Source of the DNA: Sinonovacula constricta
Lineage: Eukaryota; Mollusca; Bivalvia; Cardiida; Solecurtidae
Assembly (NCBI GenBank): GCA_007844125.1
Contig: CM017561.1
Location: forward strand, 20,603,223-20,667,222
Direction: 5' to 3'
Length of the DNA: 64,000 nucleotides
Shown here: positions 26,646 to 38,869 of the stretch, piece by piece
Numbering within the stretch: the stretch's first letter is position 1
Layout of the letters: every line of letters begins with the position of its first letter
The notes under the pieces: model-generated
The model's database searches: none
Told to the model about the DNA's origin: nothing
What the model saw: the letters and a program-made list of their open reading frames with translations, nothing else
Translations under genes and position numbers: made by a program

Positions 26646-27534
26646 CATTGTACTTCATTTTATGTATGTTTAAATATTGCTTTGATTTAATATTATAACA
26701 GGTTGTATGCTTTTTTAATTTAGTTGTTTAAGAACATTTAGCATCATTAGTTTATCTATAATTTTGAATTACATTCAATATGTTGAATATTTTGATCGAC
26801 ACATAAATAATTAGGATACCAAAACAGTGAAAATTAATTTTTAATAAGCAAGGTTAATAATTAGCATTTAACACGAACGTTTCCCTACGAAAATAAAAAT
26901 CCAGGTTCAATTATCTCTTTGTAACATTAGCAAAATATGCACATGGACTGCTTTCTTCTCCCAGAGCATCTTTCCGAAGTTGTATTAAGCAAATAATGAC
27001 CACGTGTTCCCCGGTTAATTCATAACACATGCATGCTGATTATTTAAATGCATTAACTAATGCATTACATTTTCTCGTTATCTGTTTCATGATTAGGCTA
27101 AAAACCAACAACTACACTAGCAATAAGTTCATGAAGACTTTCAGTCAATTTATGATTCATAAGGAGAAAATGTAACAGCTGATTATGTAAACTTAACGTC
27201 AATATTTCGCACCTTTTTCAGACAAATATTGTACTGTAATGTCACCTTAAACCTTAGTTCAATAAATACCAAAAGTAGATGACTTGCATTGTCTTGTTGA
27301 AAAATATCATGAGTTTCAATTGTTTATAATATGTCCTGCAGTGGTAAAGGCAGAAGAAATACAGTTTTTTAGCAGACCGCTAGAAAAGAAACATGATTTT
27401 ATTCCGTGGAACAGTTTAATGCATGAATACAAATGACAATTTCCGATGTATATTGCAACTTATGTTTATATTACTCTTGTCTATCCCTGTTAGTTTTAAC
27501 AATGTTATGTGGTAGTTTAACTTTTATTATTTAA
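26646..27534. other. AT-rich intergenic DNA, nothing identified
   Basis: No gene or shared repeat was recognised. Confidence 0.5.
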
Positions 27535-27905
27535 ACTTCAAGTATGAAGTTTAGGCTGCGGTTTTAACATCAAGTCGAGGCGGTTGCCGGAAATTCGGTC
27601 CAAGGAGGTAGCTTGCTGCGTATTTTTATATCTGTGATATATCTCGTCGGAGTATTTGTAAACTGTAAATTTCATATTTATATCTTCCTTTGGTGTTAGC
27701 TTGTTTTATTACTTTGTACTATGCTATAATTGCCGTAATTTGAAATTTCAGTCTTTATATATCGATAGCAGTCTACTAGTTGAGGGAAATTTTATCTTTT
27801 GCAGAGTTCATGGATAAATTGTAGTGTATGTAATTTTATTATGGTTGAAAATTAAATTTCCGTAAAAAATATTTCTAATGCATATGACTTGTGTTGTATA
27901 ACCTT
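27535..27905 (+). repeat. dispersed repeat, subfamily D copy (variant structured core)
   Basis: It matches the inverted copy at 40080-40445 over its whole length: GCTGCGGTTTTAACATCAAG, GGCGGTTGCCGG, GGTCCAAGGAGGTAGC, GATATATCTCGTCG, TTTTATCTTTTGCAGAGTTC. The first ~90 bp are a diverged form of the A/B core, while the flanks are unrelated to those of A or B. Confidence 0.75.
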
Positions 27906-29834
27906 TATGTGTGTTCTGTAACGATTCTGTTCACAGTTCTTCCTTTGCAACATTTAGGTTCAACCCAATCAATTTTAAAACGGTTATAAAATAGTCTGAT
28001 AAGACAGATTTATAACATGTTCTTTAACAAAAACAAGTTTATGTAAATAGTTACCCATTATTCAGTTAAAGTGGTGATGGGGTGGTATTTTAGCTCGTAT
28101 GGAAATGCGTTACAAATCTTTCTTCATCTAAAGTTGAACATGTTTCCAAATCACACTCAAATAACAAACCAGTCTGCAGGTGTGTTTTAATCATCGTATA
28201 CACTGAACAGGATGTAGTACAATTTTCATGTAAATGTATTTGACTATGACACCCAACTGTTGTCCAGAAGGATAACTAAAGCCCTGTGAAACGGACAGAA
28301 CACGTATTATTCAAGCGAACCAAGTATCACGATAGCAAATCGAGTATCGTCTGCCAGGAACTATTTTATCGTAGAAAAGCAAGCCAGAACCACTATCAGA
28401 TTCAACGTAAGGTCATTTGTGAGTTTTTTCTATGTCGAAAGAACAAAGCAAGTCAGTGAAATTTAATTTTAAAAATACTTTTCTTATCTAAAGTAGAGTA
28501 CGCCGATATTTGCTGAAAATGAGTTGTAACATGTAAAACGCCATGGACATTCATTTAATTAAAACTCAATTCAACCGTGTGTACTTAAATTCGATTGTAA
28601 AATCATTAAAGCTGTCAGGTTAGTTAATGTAGATGATGATCGGTGACAAAGATTTGGATTTTATTCTGTCGTCTGCTGTGATATGACTGACAATTGCCTG
28701 TTTAATTAATGATTAAATTTGTTGGTAAATACTAAAGTCATTATTACCTTCATATCTTGGGAAGACCAATATATTGTTTAGACTGCATCTGACCAAGAAT
28801 GTGGTACCTTTAGCCGATATTCCATTTCCTAGATTGGGTCTAGGAAGACCTCATTCAGATATCATTATGTAACTTTCTTTCATCATCATACATTTCATGG
28901 ACACAATGCGGTACAATACCTGACGTATGATTTGCTTCGTGTTTATTATTGTTTACACATACAAGGACACAGCAGGTAGCCTTGTATTTATTTACCATAA
29001 AGTGCAGTTCATCATTTTATTTCTAATGCACGAGGCGGTATTCGATCAATCTGACAAGAATAAGCTTGACTACAAGGCGGTCATGTGTTTTACATGCACA
29101 GGTTTATCCTTGTAATACAGTGGTATTATTATATAACTAAAGTCCTATCACAAATGATAACTAAATTATAATAAATTTCCTAAAGTTTACACCAATGAAT
29201 TGAGCAAAAATAATAAATTATACTTACATTTTCTTCATCAGTTCATATTTACAAAGCCATTCGAAGTTTTTGTGTTAAGCTATGACCTTCTAATTTTGAA
29301 ACGCATCAGTCCGATACACAGTTCAGATGGTCATTTTAAGTTCACCATATTTTTTCAAACATATAATTACTTGTAGATATGTGTTTAAGAATACAATTCC
29401 TTATTGAAAATATTAGTTTTGAAGAACTGAATATTGAACGTATAATCAGAAATCAATAAACAAATGTTGTTGTTTTGTATAAATAAGTACTGTTGCATGA
29501 CCCATAAAAACCAGAACTAACATTAGTTGTAGTTTTAACCAAAAATCTATCAAACAAAATCAGAAAGGTAATAGTCAGTGGTTACAAATTACTGCTTACA
29601 CTTGCTCACAACATCGACAAGGAATTGATAAAAAAGCGAGCTTCGGCAGCCGAGCCTGGCTTCATTGAATTTGTAAAAGAAGGACAGTTGGTCCAAATAC
29701 CTTCTCAAAGATGTTGTATAATCAACAATACTGATTAAGTGGAGATTCTTCAAAAGATTACTACAGTGTACTGACGTTATACACGACACCCCAGGCCAGA
29801 TACTGTCTTATGGTTAAAAACAGACGTACCAATG
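27906..29834. other. AT-rich intergenic DNA
   Basis: No supported gene. A minus-strand open frame of 66 residues at 29589-29789 has more coding-like composition (basic and Cys residues, no low complexity), but no recognised domain. Confidence 0.5.
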
Positions 29835-30850
29835 TTGCTATAAAGCAAACAGTGACCATGGAAAGAAATATGCGATAAGGAACAATAGAGGAAAGTTAAG
29901 AATGCTCATTTGATGCATGACTGTAGACAGAATTGACTGAGCACATGACTCTTTCTTGCAGACACGGAATGCAGAGGGATACTACCAGTTTCCTATGGAA
30001 GATGTTTTTAATCCTGGGAATTTCCGATAGAGAATACAAACAGTAAAAGTTATCTGTTCACAGTGCTGCTGTGAAGGCGTCATACTGGTTTTAGGGATTT
30101 AGGGATAGCAGGAAAAGAAATAACCAGAGCTTAAGCTAAATTAACAGCTTTGCATGGTCGATAGTCATAGAAGTCGATAGAAGGCCCAACACGGTAGACT
30201 GATTAATATGATTAAAGGACGAAACACTAAAAATTCATGGTCTCCAGCTAAGGATGTTGGATAAGGTGCAGTGAAGACATTGTATTTAACACTGCTCGTT
30301 TTCACTGTTCCTGCACTAGCCTAATAAAAGCTAGTACTAAGCGACCCAAATAGTAAAAATTCTTATAATCACACAACTGCGTAGATAGGTTTGGTTCCCC
30401 TAAACTGGTGACTCTTTTTGTTTATGGAAAAATGACGAATCTACCCCCTTACAACGTTGAAGTCGGACCAATTTCATTTATTCCTATTAACCTTTACTCC
30501 AAAATAAGATGCAAAGTTAAGTGAAGCTATTACGCTTCCCAATGAACGCAGGCAGGGCGATGTCAGTTTATTTGACTGTCGCTTTTATATAAGTTGGACT
30601 TAGTGGATTAGAATTGTAAATGCTTGACCATGCTTTTGATCTCGCCTTATTAGTGTGAACCATTTGACCTAATACACCATAAAAGGTTTTTAACAGCGAT
30701 TAAGATGTTTTAATCAGTGCTTCCATCCGTTTTTTACGAAGGTTGTGACATGATGTTATTATCAAAGCGGCTTACCTAAACAACTTAGCGCTCAGAGTTT
30801 CAATATAATTATTTCTTATAAAGTGCCGCTAAATATTGCAGGTTGAACAA
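29835..30850 (+). repeat. dispersed repeat family H, copy 1 (longest)
   Basis: It shares ordered blocks with 60290-61060: ATGCGATAAGG, ATGCAGAGGGAT, GAAGATG near TTTTAATCCTG, then GATGTTTTAATCAGTGC-type sequence. Its right half also matches 57400-57840 and, inverted, 36780-37140 (GTTTATTTGACTG, TTTGATCTCGC, TATTATCAAAGCGGCTT). There is no long open frame and no terminal repeats were found. It is probably an old non-autonomous element. Confidence 0.72.
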
Positions 30851-31184
30851 TAAATTAATTGCTTTACTAATAACCCCCATAAGAAGTTCCAAAAAGTTGA
30901 AACATTTTGTAATAATAAAATATGTTTTGCAAAAAGGTATATGAAGTATTACCAGAATTTAACAATAAATTAATTTTCTACATGCTTGTTTATGTCCCTG
31001 TGATTGTGATTCTTTGTCAGACGTAACGTAATTTCTGCTCTGAAACTAGCTTAGGCTATACATTTGCAAGTACTTTAATATGAAGGTCCAGATTTACTCA
31101 GTTTTTGTCGAAAAGAAGTGTTGGTCTCTGCTTATACCACATTGATATATGTGGAAATTAATATTTAATCGAAAGATTACATTA

Positions 31185-31690
31185 TGTTCATATTGGAATA
31201 AACGCGGTTTCACTATAATTGCTGCTTAATGTTGGCAATGTGAAATTACATTCAACAATATTTTTCAGTGATACAAGAAGGGATCAGTAACTCAAAATTA
31301 AATATTGAGGACATAAGCAAAACCTCTTCGATGTTAACTGATTGATTTGTTTTCATTACAACTCATCTGGTTTAAAACACCTTACCTGTCTCCTCTTGCA
31401 GTCGTATTATGTAGGTAAATGTATTTTTCTATGTATATTTGTGTACTTAATAATTCAATTCAGAAAGGCACAATACAGCGACAAATCATCAATAAATATG
31501 GCAATACGATTTGCAATCGTTAAGTGTCTCCTGCCATTAGAACAAGCTGTAGATCTTGTAGACTTTGTATGTAATCAATAGCTGATTATTTAACACCACT
31601 TAGAGCTATGCAATAAATCATTCATATCAAGCAGCAACTAAAGCAAGAGCTATATTTTGGGTGACAGGAATAATATTTCGTTATACTTTT
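31185..31690 (-). repeat. dispersed repeat family C, copy 1
   Basis: It is the inverse of 35830-36350 through ordered blocks: CGCGGTTTCACTATAATTGC, AGTGATACAAG, GATTTGCAATCGTTAAGTGT, CACTTAGAGCTATGCAATAA, AGAGCTATATTTTGGGTGAC. Further copies lie at 49880-50110 and 59190-59465. Open frames across it are not conserved between copies. Confidence 0.75.
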
Positions 31691-32069
31691 GATAACATCA
31701 TTTCTTTAAACTTATAATGTGCAATGAACTTTGAACTTGATCTGCGTTGTTAAATGTTTTCTCTTTTATCGTAAGATGTTCTGGCAATTTTCAACCACAA
31801 TAATTGATCGGATACGTATATATACTCTTATTTGTGCTACAATGATTATCCGCATTTTGGTATATATAATGTGTCATGAATTTGATGGCAATTGGTTACA
31901 TCATGCATGAAGCATAACTACTGGCTGTGTTGTTGTTTTTCTTGTGATCACACAATTACAAACAGAAATTAGTTAAATGTTTGTGATTCTACTTAGTAAT
32001 AATCTTACATAGAAACGCTATATATATCATTATGTGAAGTTTCTGAAACATTGTTATCTAAAGTTGTGG
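31691..32069. other. AT-rich spacer, nothing identified
   Basis: No gene or shared repeat was recognised. Confidence 0.45.
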
Positions 32070-32570
32070 AATCGTCTAATGGATATGAATAATTCCCTCC
32101 GTAGCTATCTTACATTAAGGGACAAACCCGGTGTTATATCATAGTTAATTTGAGGTACACGAGGCACAATGCTTATCAAAGTTCAATTTAAACATAGGCC
32201 TAATTTTCCAAGTTATAAACGTCTATTCGTTTTAAGACTTTAATTGAAGACGTACCTTAGAGGACTTGTGGATGAACACTTATATAACTTAAGAAAAAAA
32301 TAAGTTAAGAAAGCTTGAGAAAAATATTATTATCGTGCACTAGAAGTACTGAGCTTAAAGCAGAAATTCAAATGTTAAACTAAGCCTTCATCACTGAGGA
32401 TGCTCATGTATCCACATAAGAGAAAACGTTCCATCCTTAACACTGTACGTTGTCATCTGATGATTTATATCCAGGCCTCTGTCTTTCTTAAAATGTAGGA
32501 TGAGAGCGTATTTCTTAGTTTACTAAATTGATTTACAAGATTATTAGAGCAATATCAGTAGGCTCATCCG
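32070..32570 (+). repeat. dispersed repeat family E, copy 1
   Basis: It shares ordered blocks with 53690-54200: GAATAATTCCCTC, CGGTGTTATA, GAAGACGTAC, CCTTA-CACTGTA, GTCATCTGATGA, GCGTATTTCTTAGTTT, ATTAGAGCAAT. It also matches the inverted copy at 34770-35420. It is non-coding in all three copies. Confidence 0.75.
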
Positions 32571-33079
32571 CATTTATTTACTCATAGCCGCTGGCTGTGT
32601 TCAAATAAAATTAGAAAATTCACTAGCAGAAAATGTAGTCGCTGTCAATATGTTAGCAAATGAAAATGACAGAAACACACAAAATGGTACGAGACAAGAC
32701 GAATGCTTGGTTTTAATCAATAACCGGACCTTAAGGTTTTCTACGGCTAACATAAGACAATCCCTATGCATTTCTTTATGCATGTACATAAATAGACAAT
32801 GCGACTGCCGCAATACTTGCTCATATCAATCAAGTAGCAAGGTGTTCATTGCAAACATGTTTGAAATCCGCTTTTCAGGATTAATTGAATTCGCATAATA
32901 CGTATTAAGAACGCCACTAATTTCTTTAACAAATGGTAGCCATGTGATATGTGGAAGAAATATATTTTCAAGACTTCGGGACCTCACAATATGCTTACGC
33001 CAATTTGTTATAAAGTTAAAATGAAGTTGCACCAAATCATCCAAAGATTAAAAACGAAGACACTACTTGCTTATAACAC
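32571..33079. other. AT-rich spacer with overlapping chance open frames
   Basis: Several short frames on both strands cover this stretch. None has a recognisable domain and they overlap one another. Confidence 0.45.
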
Positions 33080-33430
33080 TATGTGGGCATTATTTTTCAA
33101 TGACGTCACTATTTTCTTCATAACTTATCAAAGAAAAGATCAGTGCTTAGACATTTTTTGTTCAAATAGATCTTTTTTTCCATTTCTTGTATTTGAGAAA
33201 CAGAGCAGAAAGTGCGGGGATAGAGCTCTGTAAAACCGGTTCAAGCACCTCAATCGGTCCATATTGCCGACTGACCGCTCCAAGGCGGTAAATGTCGGGT
33301 TTGCTTTTTTTTGTCAAATGACTCATCACAGATTGTTTCTTACTTTTACGTTTAGCTTGCATGGGACTTCCTCTGTGCTGTGCTTTTTCAAATGTTGGTT
33401 TATGTTGCAATGCTCGTAAGACATATTGAT
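33080..33430 (+). repeat. dispersed repeat, subfamily B copy (structured core)
   Basis: This near-complete B copy runs from ATGTGGGCATTATTTTTCAA through palindrome AGAGCTCT (~33221), GGTTCAAGCACC, hairpin-core sequence ending GCCGACTGACCG, and AAGGCGGTAAATGTCGGG. The 3' half has ACTCATCACAGATTG, TTTAGCTTGCATG and TTATGTTGCAATGC. It forms an inverted pair with 34393-34762, with ~960 bp between them and the same outer ends. Confidence 0.85.
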
Positions 33431-34392
33431 TAAATTTAATGGGTTTATGGGTTTATAAAGATGAGTATACATCTACTATACATTTACTATATATGTTTTA
33501 GGCATACTGCGAGATTTGCAAAAGGAAGACAAACCGTATCAAGATGTTGCGAAAATATGCAAAGATTATTAATATTTATTAATATTATCGCCACCCCGTA
33601 GCTATAGAACACCCGGTTTTGTTCAAATTTAGTGGCATTTTAGGTTAACAGATACTGTCGCATAAGGCATACCACTGGGGTTATAACTACGTATTATTGA
33701 CATGTGTTTTTTTTCCAGAATTAATTTGTCATCGTGTATGTGTGTTTTGAATGACAGCATTGATAATACTTCGTCTTTTTGTGTGCCAGTTTACGATTGT
33801 TAATACAGAAAGTGTATAAACTTTAAAAGTATCGCCAACATAAACATCTGCTCCTTTATAAGCGCTGCTAACAGAATGCGTTCCCTGCAGCCATTAATAA
33901 GGATAAACAACACTGACAACGAGTAAATATTTTATTCGGATATAGGCGGGCTAAGAAGCTTACACTTTCCCGGAAAATATACTCAGTGCCATAAGAATTT
34001 AATAGTATTACCAAGGTCCAAATATAAGACTGCAAATTATTTGCCATAATTGCTTAGGTACTGACCGTGTACGAACTTTGATAATATCCGTATGCGTGTT
34101 TTGTTTGTTTATTGTTGTTATAGTTGTTTGTAAACGCCAAGGTTGTAGGCGTCGGATTTATGGCATGGCTAATTAAACAATTTACAGAAAACCGACTTCT
34201 GAATACATAACTGAGTGTAAAATCGTTTTATCTTTTACACAATGTACGATGTTTAAAATTAATTAAACTGCATGTTAATCTTCATGGATTATATTAAAAA
34301 AGAAACGTTTCTTTTAAAGATGTTGGTCCCAGATTGGATGCATACGATTGTGTCAAAGCTTTGCTAAAGTGTAAGAATATATTAGTTATTAA
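33431..34392. other. unique AT-rich DNA between two inverted B copies
   Basis: No gene was recognised. It is bounded by B repeats in head-to-head inverted orientation, so the whole 33080-34762 interval could fold back, or could have moved as a composite. Confidence 0.5.
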
Positions 34393-34762
34393 TAAGAATA
34401 TATGAAAGAGTCATAGGAGTATTGCACCATATAACAAACCCTTTAAAGGCACAGGACAAAAGTGTTCACTTTAAGTCAAATGTAAAAGAAAGAACAAATC
34501 TGTGATGAGTCATTTAACAAAAAGAGCAAACCCAACAGTTACCGTCTTTGAACGGTCAGTCGTCAAAAAAGGACCAACTAGGGTGCTTTAACTGGTTTTA
34601 CAGAGGTATATTCTCGCAATTCCTGATCAGTTTCTGAAATGAAAGCAATGAAAAGAAAACCGATCTATACGAATAAAACATGTTCAAGCGCTGACAATCT
34701 TTGATATGTTAAATCAATATGAAAATAGTAGTGACGTCATTGAAAAGTAATGTCCACATGGA
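34393..34762 (-). repeat. dispersed repeat, subfamily B copy
   Basis: Minus-strand B copy with the same block order as 33080-33430 and 50130-50526 (GTGATGAGTCATTTAAC, ACGGTCAGTCG, GGTGCTTTAACTGG, AAAACCGATCTAT, GTGACGTCATTGAA). The core stem is weakened to pairs with G-U wobbles. An E copy directly adjoins its outer edge. Confidence 0.85.
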
Positions 34763-34769
34763 ATTTACA

Positions 34770-35420
34770 AGAGAGAGGATTATTATTTCTTTTACGTTTT
34801 CAAATATTATTATCTAAATTAAATCGTTAATTAGAATAAATTTCTAAATATTTTATAGCAATACTTTTCTCGTGTGTGCAATCCACATGCCAAAATACAT
34901 TCGCCGTATGCTGTTTTGGTTATATTGAACGATATTTATCTCAAGTGCATTGCTCTAATATTCTTGTGAGTCAATTGATAAATCTGAGAAATACGCTACT
35001 ATATGCCATATTGTGAACGACATGACCGACAGGAAACTACAATCATACGTGAAGTACATCAGATGACACCATAGAGACCTTAAGATGAAACTTCTTTTAT
35101 CCTGTAGATTATTGAGGAGCCTCGGTAAAGCAGATTTAATATAATAGTACAGTTCTGGTTACTTCGTAAAACCGGGATGTTCTAAAAGGGCACAATAAAC
35201 TTATTTTTGTCAAGATTTCTTCATTAATTATCTTTTACCCACAAGTCATCCCAGTACTTTTCTGTATATGCTTAAACAGATGGCTTTTGCCTGAATAGAC
35301 TATTGATTCGCTCTTTGCCGTGGGTAACTCAAATTAATTATGATATAAGATCTTGCTTGTTCCTTAATACATAATTATAGAGGGTTTTTTATCCAATAGA
35401 CACAACCAACTCTTTAGAAA
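34770..35420 (-). repeat. dispersed repeat family E, copy 2
   Basis: It is the inverse of 53690-54375. Shared blocks read on the minus strand include CCTCAATAAT, GTCATCTGATG, CGTATTTCTCAG, GAGCAATGCACTTGAGA and TTTTGGCATGTGG. It extends further than copy 1 on the side of the TGGCATGTGG block. Confidence 0.75.
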
Positions 35421-35829
35421 ACGATGTTTAAACAAATGAATATGTAAAGCGTTTCGGTATAAGATTTGCCGACTTTTTTACTTTTCTTTATTGTTTTATT
35501 TTTTGCTTTCCTCTTTTTTCAAATTAGAATATCAAACTTTTTTACTAATTACTACTGATAAATGTTGGGTCACAATAAATAATTCACAAATAGTACTTAA
35601 AAATAATCACCTACTTGTAGTATATATGACTATGCTTAATGTATGCTTTAAAACAATGACCAATAAAGTCAAAAGGCACATAATATATATCCAAATGGAA
35701 ATAGTTATTAAAACATAAGAGTTTATATACTTATGCGTTAGAATATTGTGTTTACAAAATTGGCAACCCGATATACGATAAAATAAATTAACAATAAACA
35801 AATCACATCAAGTTCAAATTGCGCTGCAA
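35421..35829. other. AT-rich spacer, nothing identified
   Basis: Open frames on both strands (35491-35718, 35607-35801) are unsupported. Confidence 0.45.
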
Positions 35830-36350
35830 GATTAAAGTTTTAAGGTTCAGCAATATGTTAGCAAGAATATTATAAAACTATCATTCTTGTCACCCAAACT
35901 ATAGCTCTCACTTTATTTGCCGCTTGCTATAAATGATTCATTGCATAGCTCTAAATGGTGTAAAGATAAGCAACTACTGATTACACATCCTTTGAGATCT
36001 ACAGCTGGTTTTAACGGCAAGAAACACTTAACAACTGTAAATCGTATTGAAATAGTTATTAATTATTTGTTGTCATATAGTGTCCATTATAATTCTATCA
36101 TGAAACCTAAACAAATATATTTTACTACTTAATACAATTGTAAGTGTAACCACTGAATGTGTTTAAATAAGACGAGTGGAAAAAAACAGTAAAGAGTTAA
36201 CAGCGAAGCGTTTTTGCTAATATCTTGAATATTAAATCGAGAGTTATTTGTTCCCTTGTATCAATGAAGATAAAAATCAAAGTACATAATTTGTCATTGT
36301 CAACATCAAGGAGCAACTATAATGAAACCGCGTGTATATCAATGAGACAT
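35830..36350 (+). repeat. dispersed repeat family C, copy 2
   Basis: Reference orientation of family C. It is collinear with 59190-59465 (ACTACTTAA-ACAATTG, GTTTAAAT, GCGAAGCG-TTTTGCT, ATATTAA-TCGAGAGTTA) and inverse to 31185-31690 and 49880-50110. One end (TGTCACCC near 35890) is shared with copy 1. Confidence 0.78.
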
Positions 36351-36779
36351 CAGCAAAATAAACATAGGATAATTACTTTGGATAATAGTGTATTACTATG
36401 ATTTTAATCCAATCAATGTATAAGCTGAGAGAAAATTGTCTTCCGGGAAAGCTGAATAACATTTTTTCTTCATATTAACATAATTGCAAAGGTCCAGTCT
36501 AAAGGAACCTTAAAGCAACCGCCATTAGCAGAATGAAATTGTCTCATAACAGAAAGAAATGCATAATTACCACATGGGCATATAACACTTGTAAATTATA
36601 TTCATTGTAAATTGCAAGTATTACCTTATATACCGTCTTACAACACAGATTTACTTTTTAATCGTGTTCTATTAAAGAAAGCTTCGACAACTTGCAACAA
36701 ATTTGAGTGTTGTTATGAGAGTAATTAGTGTATTGTAAAACTTTCATTATTAACGGATACTTTATTGCAGATATTTACA
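36351..36779. other. AT-rich spacer, nothing identified
   Basis: No gene or shared repeat was recognised. Confidence 0.45.
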
Positions 36780-37140
36780 TAGCACCACTCGTTCTAAAAC
36801 AATCACATTGGACTCTACGGCGTATTGAAGAAAGCCGCTTTGATAATACCGTCCTGTCTTACTGTTTACTGCTGCTGTAAACATGTAGATTGAATCATGG
36901 ATTCAAACATCTCATAAACAATCCCAGTTGAAGAGATGTTTACGTTGTATTAGATCAGATAGTTCTTTCTAATACGCGAGATCAAAGGCATGGTTAAACC
37001 GGTACATCGAATCGCTATTACACCTATATAAAACAGCAGTCAAATAAACATAAACCAGCTTGCGTCCGTTGTAAGCGGCTGAAACTTAACTTTACAACAT
37101 TTTCTTAAGAATAAAGGTTATATAGAACAACAGAAAGTGT
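36780..37140 (-). repeat. dispersed repeat family H, copy 2 (partial, inverted)
   Basis: The minus-strand reading matches the right half of 29835-30850: GTTTATTTGACTG, CATGCCTTTGATCTCGC, ATTATCAAAGCGGCTTTC. Left-half blocks are absent. Confidence 0.75.
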
Positions 37141-37226
37141 CCGACCAGTACGGCGTCAAGTAGATTTATATTTTTGCATAAACAAACGACTCACCGATGG
37201 AGTAATGCTTATCGAAATCAGCCTAT

Positions 37227-37858
37227 CTATACAATCTTGCGATAATAAGAATTTGACAATTTGTGTCGTTTAATACAAACGCTTATAAAACTAGTCCAGG
37301 ACAAAATGACAGCGTAGTTTGATAAAAAGTATTTTACTGCGTCTTGATCAACACACATTCTCAGCAAGAACCCATGCACCTTTGATCGTTTGACCTCTTT
37401 TATCATATATCGCCCTAAGCATAGTGGGGATTCAATGGTGATCAGGCATGCATGGTGGTAGTAAGCTTCAGCTATTATTTCTGTTTCTGCTAAGCCAACC
37501 ACCAGTATGATGAATTCCAATCAACACTGCATACTGTAAACAATTTCCACAAGTACTTGATTGGAAAAACTTGCATCCAATGTATATAGGGAATAGCCGC
37601 CAGGTACTTAGTCCATTCTGTCTGCATTCTTGCATAAACTATCAGGATTTCTCCCCACCTTTGCGCCTTATCGTATATCTCCTCCCAGGGCAGAGTACGG
37701 TTTATTACATTAATGATCCATCTGTTGACTGACCATAAGAACATACCTGTCCTGAGGGTGTAGTATATAATTTCAGGAAACTGTACTCTTTTATCTAAAA
37801 GCACAGCCGTCTCCCGTGATTCTGCATTATTGAGGATACTACCTTCTTGAGACGATAT
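37227..37858 (-). pseudogene. unrecognised, frameshifted protein-coding remnant
   Basis: Two minus-strand open frames join by a frameshift near 37490-37510. The first is open from after the TAA at 37859-37861 down to a TAG at ~37490, about 123 residues. It includes AESRETAVLLDKR, TLPWEEIYDKAQRWGEI and IPYIHWMQVFP, and ends VDWNSSYWWLA. The second continues in another frame with AETEIIAEAYYHHACLITIE, PLCLGRYMIKEV and HGFLLRMCVDQDAVKYFL to a TAG at 37227. Together they give ~220 residues of balanced, Trp- and acidic-rich composition, in a locally less AT-rich patch, quite unlike the chance frames around it. I recognise no family. It could be a decayed exon, a domesticated or dead mobile-element or virus-derived protein, or a real exon if the frameshift is a sequencing error. 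No start codon or firm splice sites are visible. Confidence 0.45.
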
Positions 37859-37861
37859 TTA

Positions 37862-38869
37862 GACCTTCTGTTGTTTTTGCTAATAAAGCCAGTCTTGACT
37901 GGTGAAACTTGCTTTTTTCCTTTAGTTGTCAATGTTGTGAGCACTCGTTTGATAATTGTTTCTTCAAATGACAACTCGCCCTAGATCCTTGCATGGTATA
38001 TGCAAACAAACTGAAAAACATACTTAAACGAAAAGATTATTTTCCGTTGTTTTTTTGTTGTAAATGTTCAATATTCAGTACTTCAAGAACAATATTTTTA
38101 TAAGTATATCGTAATCAAATTTGTTCCACTGACTGTAAATATGCTTCTCCGTACGTGGATAACTACCATCATAAAAGGCAAGAATCACAGGCAATATATA
38201 TTTCCAAAACATAAACTAGATATTTGTCTTTTAGTCTGTTTAGCTGCAATTATACTTAGAATGGCGGCTTTTATGCTACAACAAAGGCTTTACAAACAAT
38301 TTTCTCTTAATAAAGAATTCATCTGCTATACGAACGAACTTATTGTGTAGCAATGCGTTGTAATTATCATGTTGCCAACTTATATGCTCCTTTCATGAAG
38401 TTATTATTTCACCCACAAATACGGTGTGTATGTCACCATAACGTTATAAATAATGAATTTACATTGCGAGTAAAACAAAACATATTTCATAAGCAATGAC
38501 TTCTGACGTACTTAAAACAATTTTTATCATCAAAGTATACAAATAACTACGGATCTTATCTTAAAATCAACTCATAGTTAATATTGTATATAGAAAATGT
38601 ACTTTGTTGTATAAAAATCCACTTAAACAAAATAACAAAAAAAAAATGCATCGCACATTGTAGTTTGACTTTAACATTATTGTGTACTTTATTCAAGCTA
38701 TACTGCTTCCATGTAAAATACATACTCAGTCAGAATAATATAATTAAGAAAATATTTATCTTATTATCATCAGAGATATATGACAGTTTTTGCTTAAAGA
38801 TGTCGGTCCTTTTTCAAAGTAATTTTATAAGTGATTGACAAACTAACGTCGACGCGCACATCTTCTTGC
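37862..38869. other. AT-rich intergenic DNA, nothing identified
   Basis: Open frames at 38141-38350 and 38584-38838 are low-complexity Ile/Leu/Lys-rich and unsupported. Confidence 0.45.

Noticed and set aside
33162..33410. 82-residue minus-strand frame
   Set aside because: Shadow of the B repeat at 33080-33430.
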